Assembly: GCA_963662155.1 (NCBI GenBank)
Contig: OY759270.1
Location: 11,855,426-11,919,425 of the forward strand
DNA length: 64,000 bases
Source: Lamellibrachia columna
Taxonomy: Eukaryota > Annelida > Polychaeta > Sabellida > Siboglinidae
Direction: 5' to 3'
The notes below the pieces were generated by a model. The model did no database searches. It worked only from the letters and a program-made list of their open reading frames with translations, and was not told the DNA's origin. Shown here piece after piece: positions 33,262 through 40,911 of the stretch. Each line of letters starts with the position of its first letter. Positions within the stretch are counted from its first letter, which is position 1. The translations under genes were made by a program, and so were the position numbers.

Positions 33262-33387
33262 GAGGAGGTGAAGGAGGAGGTGAAAGAGGAGGAGGCACCC
33301 GTACTAGCACGAGCCGAGAGGACACGCGCATTACATAGTTTATTACAGGGAATTATTGATTTTATGGTTGAAACCCCCGCATTTTAA
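33262..33387 (+). CDS. alternative terminal exon C (41 codons)
   Basis: It follows the acceptor CTATTTCTTTATGTAG and is open in phase 0 for 41 codons to TAA. An expanded acidic run of EEVK units leads to EEEAPVL, then ARAERTRAL, then a hydrophobic LLQGIIDFM. It shares the plan of exons A and B. Another pyrimidine-rich acceptor follows at 33448, with only a five-codon open exon after it. Confidence 0.5.
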   Translation, partial: EEVKEEVKEEEAPVLARAERTRALHSLLQGIIDFMVETPAF

Positions 33388-33728
33388 GAAGCACCGTTTG
33401 CAACGGAATAACAGTAGTCGCTCTCTCTCTTTTATTGTATGCTTGTAGTTGCATGACATAGAGTAATGTCTATATATATATATATATACCTACAGACTTA
33501 TATAGTATTCATCATCATCATTGTACGTAACCTCTGTCGTGGTGTAAAAGCCCACAAGTTAATAACCATGGAACTAGCCACTGGCGTATCGATAACCGAT
33601 CGTAAGCTAGAGGTCACTGTCGCGGATGTAACATTCCCACAAACCTTAAAGTCGTCATAGTAATTATATAAGTCTAACCGTGTATATATGTATATGTATA
33701 TGTATATTATGTATATGTCTATATACTC

Positions 33729-33734
33729 AATAAA
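33729..33734 (+). terminator. poly(A) signal of the splicing cassette
   Basis: Canonical AATAAA after the last alternative exon and before the PolB promoter; it would serve all transcripts from the 30701 TATA box. Confidence 0.6.
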
Positions 33735-33953
33735 ACGTCATACAATGAATGAAACGTGTTGTCAGTGGTGTTGCCACGGTCTACATAGTGGAAAGAGAAC
33801 CCGTAGCCATCGATAGTGGACACACAGTAGCCAATACCACAGGATCACACCTTAGGTCATACACCCTTCACCATGCACCAACCACCACCACAGCCACCAC
33901 CACAGCCACCACCACCACCACCACCACCACCACCACCACCACTACCACACGTA

Positions 33954-33960
33954 CTATATA
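33954..33960 (+). promoter_or_regulatory. TATA-like box of PolB
   Basis: CTATATA lies about 50 bp before the PolB ATG at 34008, in the short gap after the CAC-triplet run. Confidence 0.45.
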
Positions 33961-34007
33961 GCTGTACTAAGGACCGCTGTCTCTCAGTTGTAGATACGTA
34001 GAGCGCC

Positions 34008-37000
34008 ATGAAACGTCACCAATGTCGTCACTGCGGACTTGTGCTCGATACTTATGCAGCGCTAAAACGACACCTAGCGAGTCATGCAACAGTGAACGAA
34101 CACACGTATGCGGCGGCGCAACCAATAGAGGTGCCACCTAGCGACCAGGCAAAGCGAACGAAATATTCGTGTAAATGCGATGCAACGTTTGAGAGATGGG
34201 ACGATCTGCAACAACATGTGAGGTCCGTATGTCGTCTTAGCAGTAGCAGCAGCAGCAGTAGCAGTAGAAGTAATAGAAAACAGACCACAGTGTACACATG
34301 TGCGAAATGTGGAAAGAAGTTCACTAGACTCCATAACCTGACCATCCACGCACGAAAAGCATGTACCGACGACGACGTCACGAAGCCACCATCGCCGAAG
34401 AGATCAATCAGGGAAGCCACCACACCCCACCATCCACTCGTTACTGACGCAAACCCCATAGACCCACCTGCTCGACTCCCCTTCGCCGACAACCTGTCGA
34501 CGGAACTGTTAGATGTCGTACGAGCGCACTGGTCGACCATACGGACACGTGTAACGAGAGGTCCTCTCCAGTGCAGGTACGATTACAGATTAACGACGCT
34601 AGACACGACCGTTCTAGAGACGCCGTTGAAGAACGTGTTCCAGGAACAGACCAACGCTTTCAAGATTAACCTCAGTTACGGGTTCATTCTGAGGAACAAG
34701 AACACGGGTCAATACAAGTACTACCATCCCTCGTGCAACTGCTGTGGACGCTACCTGGACGAGCCCAGTCTCATCACCAACAGCAAGGACTTTGATAAGT
34801 TCCTCGAACGCATCCGAGAAACCGACGTCTTGCAATGGGCCATCAATCAAAGACCGGATTCGGCGTGGGTGTGCGAACTCGTGACCAATGTCACATTTTT
34901 CGTCAATCGCATCATCGATCACCCGATAGGATGTGTAGGAATGACCGACCTTCCAATGTACATCAAGAAGAACAAAGCCGTCATCGGATTGGAAAAGGAG
35001 CCCATTCATGCCAAGAGGTACAGTGACAACCTGTGTCTCTTCCGATGTCTGGCCCTGCATCGTGGATGTGAAAGTCGTCGATTGGAACCAGCTGTGAAGA
35101 CGCTGTACGAGACTTACGTCCAAGACGGCGTACCCATGAAAGCATTTGCCGGGGTCACGATGGACGACCTCTATCGTGTCGAGACCACGTTCCAAACGAA
35201 TGTGTGCGTGTACAGTCTCGTAAAACCGGATGGAGAAGATGGAGAGCCAACTGCAGAACTCGTTCGTCGCTCGGTACGTAAGTACCCTGACACACTCTAC
35301 CTCAATCTTCACGGGACACATTTTTCCCTCATCCAGGATAGACGCATGTATTGTCACTCGTACAGATGTCGGAAGTGCGGTGACTCTTTGTGGAAAGACG
35401 CATGGCATCTACGCAACCACGAGAGCACGTGTACGGGGGGTGTGCGCCGAGTCTATCCTGGTGGCGTGTACCATTCGACTCCATCGGTGTTCGAACGTCT
35501 GGCAGACGAGAACATCCGAGTGGCCGAAGCGTTGCAGTACTATCCGTACCGAGCCACCTTCGACTTCGAGTGTTGGTTCGACACCGAACACCTTCCGTCT
35601 GACAGTGCCCAGGTTCACTGGGTTGCGCGTCACGTCCCGCTGAGCGTCAGCGTGGCATCCAACGTACCCGGACACGAACAGGTGACATGCATCGTCACGG
35701 ACGGAGACACCAACAAGTTGGTGAGCACCATGATGACTATCCTGCAATCGATGAGCGAGGCCGCGTACGACAAGATCAAAGACTCATACGATCATGTGTT
35801 GGACCAACTAGCAGAAGAGCTGACGAAATGGGACGCACGGGAGGCAGCTGCACGGGAGGCAGCTGCACGAGAGACCACCGAGAAGAAAGCTCGACCGGCA
35901 ACCAATCCGTACAAAACGCTGATGGGACAACTGTATGGATGGATGCGGCAGTTACCTGTCATCGGGTTCAATTCGGGGAAGTATGATCTCAATGCCATCA
36001 AACAGTTCCTCATACCGTACTTCCTGACGACTTCAAAGACCGTGGAACAAGACGAAGCCGAGGACGAGGACGAGAGGGAGCAAGAGGGCAACAAGACAGA
36101 AGAGAACGACGGCGTCGGGGCAATGTTCGTCATCAAACGCAACAACACTTTCATGTGTCTTTCGACGGATCAGCTGAAATTCCTAGACATGATCAACTAC
36201 ATAGCCCCCGGGTTCAGCTACGACAAGTATCTGAAAGCGTACGGATGCGAGGTGACGAAAGGTCATTTCCCGTACGAGTACATGGACCGTCTGGAGAGAC
36301 TCGACGACACCACACTTCCACCGAAAGAGGCCTTCTTCAGTCGACTGAAGAACGAAGGTATTTCAGACGAGGATTACGCCAGTTGTCAGGAGGCCTGGGG
36401 CGTCAATGGCATGACGACGTTGCGGGACTTTCTCGTCTGGTACAACAACAGGGACGTGGTTCCCTTTCTACAGGCCATCGACAGACAGTTCGCGTTCTAT
36501 CGACAACGGGGAATAGACATGTTCAAGCAAGGTATCAGCGTACCTGGTCTGACCCTGCTGTACCTGTTCAACGACCTTCCAGAGAAGACCTACTTTACCA
36601 TCTTCAACGAGAAGAATAAAGACCTGCACGACCTCGTCAAAGCGAACATTGTAGGCGGGCCTTCGATCATCTTTCATCGCTATCACGAGAAAGGGGTCAC
36701 CACGCTACGTCAGAACGAGTACGGAGAGGCGGCTCGTCCTTGTCGAGCGATCGTCGGTTACGATGCGAACGCACTGTACCTGTGGTCGCTCATGCAAGAC
36801 ATGCCTATGGGATGGTACACGCGACGACGAGCAGAGAAGGACTTCCGCCCCGAATCGGCGCAGCTGTACGGACAGATGGCTGGAGAATGGTTGACGTGGG
36901 AATCCGAACGCACGGGACGTTCCATACGGCATCAGATCAACGGACGAGAGAAGAGAATAGGCAAACATCGGGTGGACGGATGGTGCAGCGAGACGAAGAC

Positions 37001-38489
37001 GGCTTATCAGTTCCAAGGGTGCTTTTTTCACGGTTGCTCGTGCAACCGTGACGAGGTGAACGCCGTCAACGGGAGACCAATGGCGGAACTGCTCGCCACG
37101 ACCCGAAAGACCACCGCCTACCTACGACACTTTGTCACAGTCGTCGAGTTGTGGGAATGCGAGTGGAAAGAGATGAGACGAACCCCGGCCGTACGCAAGT
37201 GTGTGGATGCAGCATTTCCCCGACGTCGACACGTGCGATGGACGATGACGTCACAACAGATCCTGAACGGAGTGCGTGCAGGAACCGTGTTCGGCATGAT
37301 CGAGTGCGACATACGCGTACCGGAAGAATTGCGCGCGCACTTTGCCGAGATGCAGCCCGTGTTCAAGAACATCAGTCTGATACGCGAGGATCTCGGGCCG
37401 TTCATGCGCCGATACGCCGAAGAACACGACATCATGAAGACTCCGCGACGCATGCTCGTGGGTAGTTATTGCGGCGATAAGATACTGCTCGCAACGCCAC
37501 TGCTGCGATGGTATCTGGACCACGGTCTCGAGGTACTGCACGTGTACCAGGTCATCGAATACGATCCTATTCCGTGTTTCCGGCGGTTCGGCGATGCAGT
37601 GTCCAAGGCCCGACGCGAGGGCGACGTTCACCAAGACAAGACCATCATCGCGGACACCATGAAGTTGCTGGGGAACTCGGGCTACGGAAAGACCATCACC
37701 AACGTTGACCGACATCGTGACGTCAGCTACTGCACGGAGAAGGCGGCATCGCTCCTGGTCAACGATAAACGGTTCCGACAACTCGAGATCGTCGTCGACG
37801 ATGCGTACGAGATAGAGTTGAACAAGAAAACCGTCAAGTACACCCTACCCGTACACGTGGGATTCTTCGTTCTGCAGTACGCCAAGATGCGCATGTTGCA
37901 GTTCTATTACGACTTCATCATCAGATACGTGGAGCGCCCTCTGTTCGAGTACTGCGAGATGGATACAGATAGTGCCTATTTAGCCTTGGCCGGCGAGTCC
38001 GTCGACGACCTCGTGACCCCGGAACTACGAGAACATTATTTCCGACATCGTTCCGAATGGCTCCCGTCCGAATGTTGCGACGACCATCGGAACGACTACG
38101 TGCGCTGTCGTCTCGCCAATCGACCGTGGGTCGGAGACGAGGCGTGCTGTAAGGCGCGACGAGCGTTCGACAAGAGGACACCGGGTCTGTTCAAGGTCGA
38201 GTGGTCCGGTGCCGGGTTCGTGGGGTTGTGTAGCAAGACGTACTATTGTTTCGGAGCCACCGACAAGTACAGCACCAAAGGACTGAGCAAACGGCACAAC
38301 ACCATCGACAAGGACGCGTTCCTGGCGGTGCTCACCAATCGTCGGAGCGGAGGTGGATCGAACCGTGGTTTCCGGGTGCATAAATCTACCGTGATGACGT
38401 ACGTGCAGGCACGGGATGCACTCACCTTCTTTTACGCCAAACGCGTGGTGCACGAGGATGGGGTGACCACGGGTCCGGTGGACGTGTAG
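34008..38489 (+). CDS. POLB: protein-primed DNA polymerase B (Polinton pPolB)
   Basis: The 1,493-residue family-B polymerase replicates the element from its termini. Three C2H2-like zinc fingers lie at the N-terminus (about residues 6-26, 54-76 and 96-119). A DNLCLFRCLALH block (about 339) with a later LNLHGTHFSLI (about 432) resembles the Cys and His boxes of OTU-type peptidases, and another CxxC...H...C finger lies near 453-475. Polymerase motifs: Exo I ATFDFECWFD (about 514), Exo II IGFNSGKYDL (about 650), motif A GYDANALYLW (about 918), motif B KLLGNSGYGKT (about 1220), motif C MDTDSAY (about 1319), and the TPGLFKVEW/KTYYCF region near the end. All catalytic acids are present. It is uninterrupted by introns or stops. 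The first in-frame ATG is taken because the first zinc finger starts six codons later. Confidence 0.95.
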   Translation: MKRHQCRHCGLVLDTYAALKRHLASHATVNEHTYAAAQPIEVPPSDQAKRTKYSCKCDATFERWDDLQQHVRSVCRLSSSSSSSSSRSNRKQTTVYTCAKCGKKFTRLHNLTIHARKACTDDDVTKPPSPKRSIREATTPHHPLVTDANPIDPPARLPFADNLSTELLDVVRAHWSTIRTRVTRGPLQCRYDYRLTTLDTTVLETPLKNVFQEQTNAFKINLSYGFILRNKNTGQYKYYHPSCNCCGRYLDEPSLITNSKDFDKFLERIRETDVLQWAINQRPDSAWVCELVTNVTFFVNRIIDHPIGCVGMTDLPMYIKKNKAVIGLEKEPIHAKRYSDNLCLFRCLALHRGCESRRLEPAVKTLYETYVQDGVPMKAFAGVTMDDLYRVETTFQTNVCVYSLVKPDGEDGEPTAELVRRSVRKYPDTLYLNLHGTHFSLIQDRRMYCHSYRCRKCGDSLWKDAWHLRNHESTCTGGVRRVYPGGVYHSTPSVFERLADENIRVAEALQYYPYRATFDFECWFDTEHLPSDSAQVHWVARHVPLSVSVASNVPGHEQVTCIVTDGDTNKLVSTMMTILQSMSEAAYDKIKDSYDHVLDQLAEELTKWDAREAAAREAAARETTEKKARPATNPYKTLMGQLYGWMRQLPVIGFNSGKYDLNAIKQFLIPYFLTTSKTVEQDEAEDEDEREQEGNKTEENDGVGAMFVIKRNNTFMCLSTDQLKFLDMINYIAPGFSYDKYLKAYGCEVTKGHFPYEYMDRLERLDDTTLPPKEAFFSRLKNEGISDEDYASCQEAWGVNGMTTLRDFLVWYNNRDVVPFLQAIDRQFAFYRQRGIDMFKQGISVPGLTLLYLFNDLPEKTYFTIFNEKNKDLHDLVKANIVGGPSIIFHRYHEKGVTTLRQNEYGEAARPCRAIVGYDANALYLWSLMQDMPMGWYTRRRAEKDFRPESAQLYGQMAGEWLTWESERTGRSIRHQINGREKRIGKHRVDGWCSETKTAYQFQGCFFHGCSCNRDEVNAVNGRPMAELLATTRKTTAYLRHFVTVVELWECEWKEMRRTPAVRKCVDAAFPRRRHVRWTMTSQQILNGVRAGTVFGMIECDIRVPEELRAHFAEMQPVFKNISLIREDLGPFMRRYAEEHDIMKTPRRMLVGSYCGDKILLATPLLRWYLDHGLEVLHVYQVIEYDPIPCFRRFGDAVSKARREGDVHQDKTIIADTMKLLGNSGYGKTITNVDRHRDVSYCTEKAASLLVNDKRFRQLEIVVDDAYEIELNKKTVKYTLPVHVGFFVLQYAKMRMLQFYYDFIIRYVERPLFEYCEMDTDSAYLALAGESVDDLVTPELREHYFRHRSEWLPSECCDDHRNDYVRCRLANRPWVGDEACCKARRAFDKRTPGLFKVEWSGAGFVGLCSKTYYCFGATDKYSTKGLSKRHNTIDKDAFLAVLTNRRSGGGSNRGFRVHKSTVMTYVQARDALTFFYAKRVVHEDGVTTGPVDV

Positions 38490-38527
38490 AAAAGGCGATG
38501 CACGCTGCACTCGTTTAATACGCAATC

Positions 38528-39154
38528 ATGGATGCACGATGGAAACACCCCTTCACGTGCATCGTCGCCGGACCGACGGGGTGCGGCAAGAGTACTTTCG
38601 TGACGCGTATGTTGCGTCACGCCGCTGCGATGATCGATCCACCGCCCGAACAAATAACGTGGTGTTACGGAGAATGGCAAGAGGCTTACGCAACGACGAA
38701 CTTGGGTCACGTGCGATTCGAGGAAGGGTTACCGACGGCGGCCATGTTCGATCCGACAACGAGGAACCTCATCGTCATAGACGATCTCATGGCAGAAACG
38801 GACGAACGGGTCACGACCTTGTTCACTAAACAAAGTCACCACAGGAACACGTCCGTGCTGTATCTCGTACAGAACCTGTTCCCTAAAAACAAAGAGAGTC
38901 GCACCATCAGTCTGAATTCGCAGTACATGGTGGTGTTCAAGAATCCACGTGACGCATCGCAGATGGCGACCTTGGCTCGGCAGATGTATCCGGGACGCGG
39001 CAAGTTCGTGCAAGAGGCGTTTAAAGACGCCACGGCGATACCGTACGGTTATCTATTGGTCGATCTCAAACAGGACACGCCCGAGGACATGCGTCTGCGC
39101 ACGGCCATCTTTCCAGACGACGGTGTTCAGTACGTGTACCTGCCGAAGGTATAA
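38528..39154 (+). CDS. A32/FtsK-type genome-packaging ATPase
   Basis: The 208-residue product has Walker A GPTGCGKS (residues 15-22) and Walker B LIVIDD (81-86). A VLYLVQNLF strand then a polar SLNSQYMVVFKN follow, the order of the Polinton/adintovirus packaging ATPases. It would translocate the genome into the capsid. It starts 38 bp after PolB. Its terminal GTATAAAA doubles as a TATA-like box for the next gene. Complete, no anomalies. Confidence 0.93.
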   Translation: MDARWKHPFTCIVAGPTGCGKSTFVTRMLRHAAAMIDPPPEQITWCYGEWQEAYATTNLGHVRFEEGLPTAAMFDPTTRNLIVIDDLMAETDERVTTLFTKQSHHRNTSVLYLVQNLFPKNKESRTISLNSQYMVVFKNPRDASQMATLARQMYPGRGKFVQEAFKDATAIPYGYLLVDLKQDTPEDMRLRTAIFPDDGVQYVYLPKV

Positions 39155-39156
39155 AA
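39149..39156 (+). promoter_or_regulatory. TATA box overlapping the ATPase stop codon
   Basis: The last codons GTA TAA of the ATPase and the next bases spell GTATAAAA, 36 bp before the ATG at 39192, a suitable distance for a very short leader. It could be chance. Confidence 0.35.
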
Positions 39157-39191
39157 CGACCGAGTGTGTGGATAGTCTCTTCATTCGCATC

Positions 39192-39560
39192 ATGTCTACC
39201 CTGGTGAAGAGACACATCGTGTGCATACAGGCTCTGGCCAGAGTCAAGAACAACAAAATTAAAAAGGCCATCATCGCCAACGCCGACGCCGATCTGCTGT
39301 GTGCACTAGCCGAGTGTGCCTACAACATACTAACAAAAAACATTCCATTGACCGCTTTACAGAGGCGACGATTGCATAAATACAAGGCGAAGTTACGCGA
39401 GTTGGCTAATAAACGAACGCTCGCTGCCAGAAGAAGACGCATCTTGCTGCAACCGCAGGTTGGCGCGGGACAGAGCGGCGGTTTCCTATCGGCCTTCCTA
39501 GCACCGTTGGCAAGTTCGGTCTTGATACCCTTGCTCCAACAGGTGCTGACCCAACGGTAG
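39192..39560 (+). CDS. small basic Polinton protein, possible virion component
   Basis: The 122-residue, Lys/Arg-rich product has a helical N-terminal half with LLCALAECAYNILTKN and PLTALQRRRLHKYKAKLREL, a basic ARRRRILLQ stretch, then Gly-rich SGGFLSAFLAPLASSVLIPL, an amphipathic C-terminal segment. Proteins of this plan recur in Polintons and adintoviruses beside the ATPase; the function is unknown, with virion or core roles suggested by position and charge. Start: the frame is open far upstream through the ATPase gene, but the ATG at 39192 is the first after the ATPase stop. Confidence 0.75.
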   Translation: MSTLVKRHIVCIQALARVKNNKIKKAIIANADADLLCALAECAYNILTKNIPLTALQRRRLHKYKAKLRELANKRTLAARRRRILLQPQVGAGQSGGFLSAFLAPLASSVLIPLLQQVLTQR

Positions 39561-39564
39561 ATAC

Positions 39565-40344
39565 ATGGAACACGCACGCAAGATGGCCTTGGTGGACCCG
39601 CGCCTGTTGGACACGCTTCGGTCACCCCCACCCCCACCCGCGACCGACACCTTAGGCAAGAAGGTGCAAGCCCTCGATGACGAGATGAAGACCATCCTAG
39701 ATAGAACGGACCTAGACGACGGGACCAAGGTGACCCTGTATAATCAGGTGTTGCAGCGGTACAACGTCTTGGCCACTAAACGCATCAAGGAACCGCTACG
39801 CGTGGTCACGGTGAACGAGTCGGAGGTGGCGTCGGAGTCGGGGTCGGAGGGTGCAGTCCGCGCTCCTATTAGCGGACTGGAGGCCACCGTCTTGGCCGCC
39901 GTACCCAGGACCATGCAGGCCAAAGCCAGCCGTTTGATGGAGCATCTCAAGAGAGACATCACGTGGACCGCTCGCGGTGAACTGGTACACGAGGGCGTGC
40001 CGGTTGTCGGAAGTAACGTGGTGGATCTCGTTAATGATCTGTTGCGTAAGAGCAAGACCGCTCCGACGGGTTGGCAGCCGTTCGCACGACAACTCCGTGC
40101 CATCAACCTACCCATGACGTTGGTCGGTAACGTCGCCAGAAGAGCCTACATACGTCCGGAGCCATCGATCACTCCCTCTCGTCGATCCAGTCCTACTCCG
40201 CGTGCTGCATCAGGTAGTGCACGCAGATCGCTAAGTTGGACACCCCTCGGTCGTAAGAGCCGTCGAATGGAACATACCATGCCCACCCCACCCCCCGAAA
40301 GACGCAAGGCTTTGACGTCATTGGCTGGTTGGGACAACCTATAG
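39565..40344 (+). CDS. conserved Polinton protein with coiled-coil N-terminus
   Basis: The 259-residue product begins with VDPRLLDTL and a Pro run. A predicted coiled coil follows (KVQALDDEMKTILDRTDL through VTLYNQVLQRY). The middle domain has HLKRDITWTARGELVHEG, VVDLVNDLLRK and GWQPFARQLRAINLP-LVGN. The basic, Ser/Pro-rich tail ends in RRKALTSLAGWDNL. This order (LD.EM..IL, LYNQ.LQRY, GW..F...L...N.P) is recurrent in Polintons between ATPase and capsid genes; the function is unproven, a structural role is likely. It starts four bases after the preceding stop. The C-terminal motif is repeated in the next small gene (tandem duplication). Confidence 0.75.
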   Translation: MEHARKMALVDPRLLDTLRSPPPPPATDTLGKKVQALDDEMKTILDRTDLDDGTKVTLYNQVLQRYNVLATKRIKEPLRVVTVNESEVASESGSEGAVRAPISGLEATVLAAVPRTMQAKASRLMEHLKRDITWTARGELVHEGVPVVGSNVVDLVNDLLRKSKTAPTGWQPFARQLRAINLPMTLVGNVARRAYIRPEPSITPSRRSSPTPRAASGSARRSLSWTPLGRKSRRMEHTMPTPPPERRKALTSLAGWDNL

Positions 40345-40380
40345 GATGGTACGATGCGTGTCCGTAGCACAGTGTTCGTC

Positions 40381-40602
40381 ATGTCGCCCGATCCACAGGA
40401 CCTCGTTTACCGTTCCATCGTCGGTGCGATATGTATCAGTGGACTTTACATGATTGCTCACAGTCTAGTCCTCAGTTTTATGCCACAGACGTTATTCGAA
40501 CCCCCCTTGCTCGACGAATGGACCATTCCTCGTCCACCCACCCACCCTCCCCCCGCATCGCGCAAGGCTTCGTCGTCATTGGCTGGATGGAACAACGTAT
40601 AA
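40381..40602 (+). CDS. small membrane protein, duplicated copy 1
   Basis: From the ATG at 40381 the product has 73 residues: SPDPQDLVYRSIVGAICISG, a hydrophobic helix (GAICISGLYMIAHSLVLSF), a Pro-rich stretch and the tail RKASSSLAGWNNV. The N-terminal part matches the next ORF (DPQD-YRSIV-A) and the tail matches the end of the previous gene (RKALTSLAGWDNL). The arrangement comes from a tandem duplication of about 260 bp. A longer start at 40354 is possible. Function unknown. Confidence 0.55.
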   Translation: MSPDPQDLVYRSIVGAICISGLYMIAHSLVLSFMPQTLFEPPLLDEWTIPRPPTHPPPASRKASSSLAGWNNV

Positions 40603-40630
40603 GGTGGTACGACGCGTATCCGTAGCAGTC

Positions 40631-40765
40631 ATGCTCATCGATCCACAGGACGCGTACCGATCCATCGTCGCTGCGCTATTGTTCGAAGGACTTACCGTGC
40701 TGGGAGACGTTGCAGCCGACATTCTTATACAACAGGTGTTATTCCGACTATGGTTACTCCGCTAG
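40631..40765 (+). CDS. small hydrophobic protein, duplicated copy 2
   Basis: A 44-codon ORF opens LIDPQDAYRSIVAALLFEGL, plainly paralogous to the start of the ORF at 40381, and ends after QQVLFRLWLL. The untranslated stretch before it (GGTGGTACGACGCGTATCCG) also duplicates that before copy 1. It lacks the Pro-rich tail. The next small ORF overlaps its last 16 bases. Confidence 0.5.
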   Translation: MLIDPQDAYRSIVAALLFEGLTVLGDVAADILIQQVLFRLWLLR

Positions 40766-40911
40766 ACCGTTGTTGTTCCACCGCTGTCATTGTGGGTGCC
40801 ATAGTGTGTGTCCTAATACACGTCGGCGTGCTCCTCGTCATTCGTCAACAGTGGGACTCCGGAGTCAACGGCACCGCCCCCGTCAACACATCGATCCTCC
40901 ACCTCTTTTGA
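40750..40911 (+). CDS. small single-pass membrane protein
   Basis: A 53-codon ORF with a central membrane segment (AVIVGAIVCVLIHVGVLLVI, residues about 12-32). A C-terminal part follows with two N-x-T/S sequons (NGT, NTS), fitting a glycosylated outer domain. It overlaps the end of the previous ORF and its stop TGA shares A with the integrase ATG (TGATG), so expression may use re-initiation. It is short, so a chance ORF is possible. Confidence 0.45.
   Translation: MVTPLDRCCSTAVIVGAIVCVLIHVGVLLVIRQQWDSGVNGTAPVNTSILHLF

Larger units (their letters stand above)
33388..34007. other. cassette 3' end and PolB promoter region
   Basis: Holds a (TA)n stretch near 33473, a TATG-repeat near 33680-33705, the AATAAA at 33729 and a CCA/CAC triplet run at about 33885-33943. 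A 70-codon frame (33749-33961) is mostly the triplet run and is not supported. A possible short ORF starts at 33568 (ATGGAACTAGCC, 30 codons); unsupported. Confidence 0.5.

Noticed and set aside
33449..33466. Sixth alternative terminal exon
   Set aside because: An acceptor-like tract is present at 33448, but the phase-0 exon is only five codons long and lacks the acidic-APVL-basic plan; too weak to call.
33749..33961. 70-codon ORF before PolB
   Set aside because: Its second half is a Thr run from a CAC/ACC triplet repeat and its end overlaps the TATA-like box; no support.
34614..35408. 264-codon minus-strand ORF inside PolB
   Set aside because: It is the antisense shadow of a GC-rich coding region; no motif, promoter or start context.
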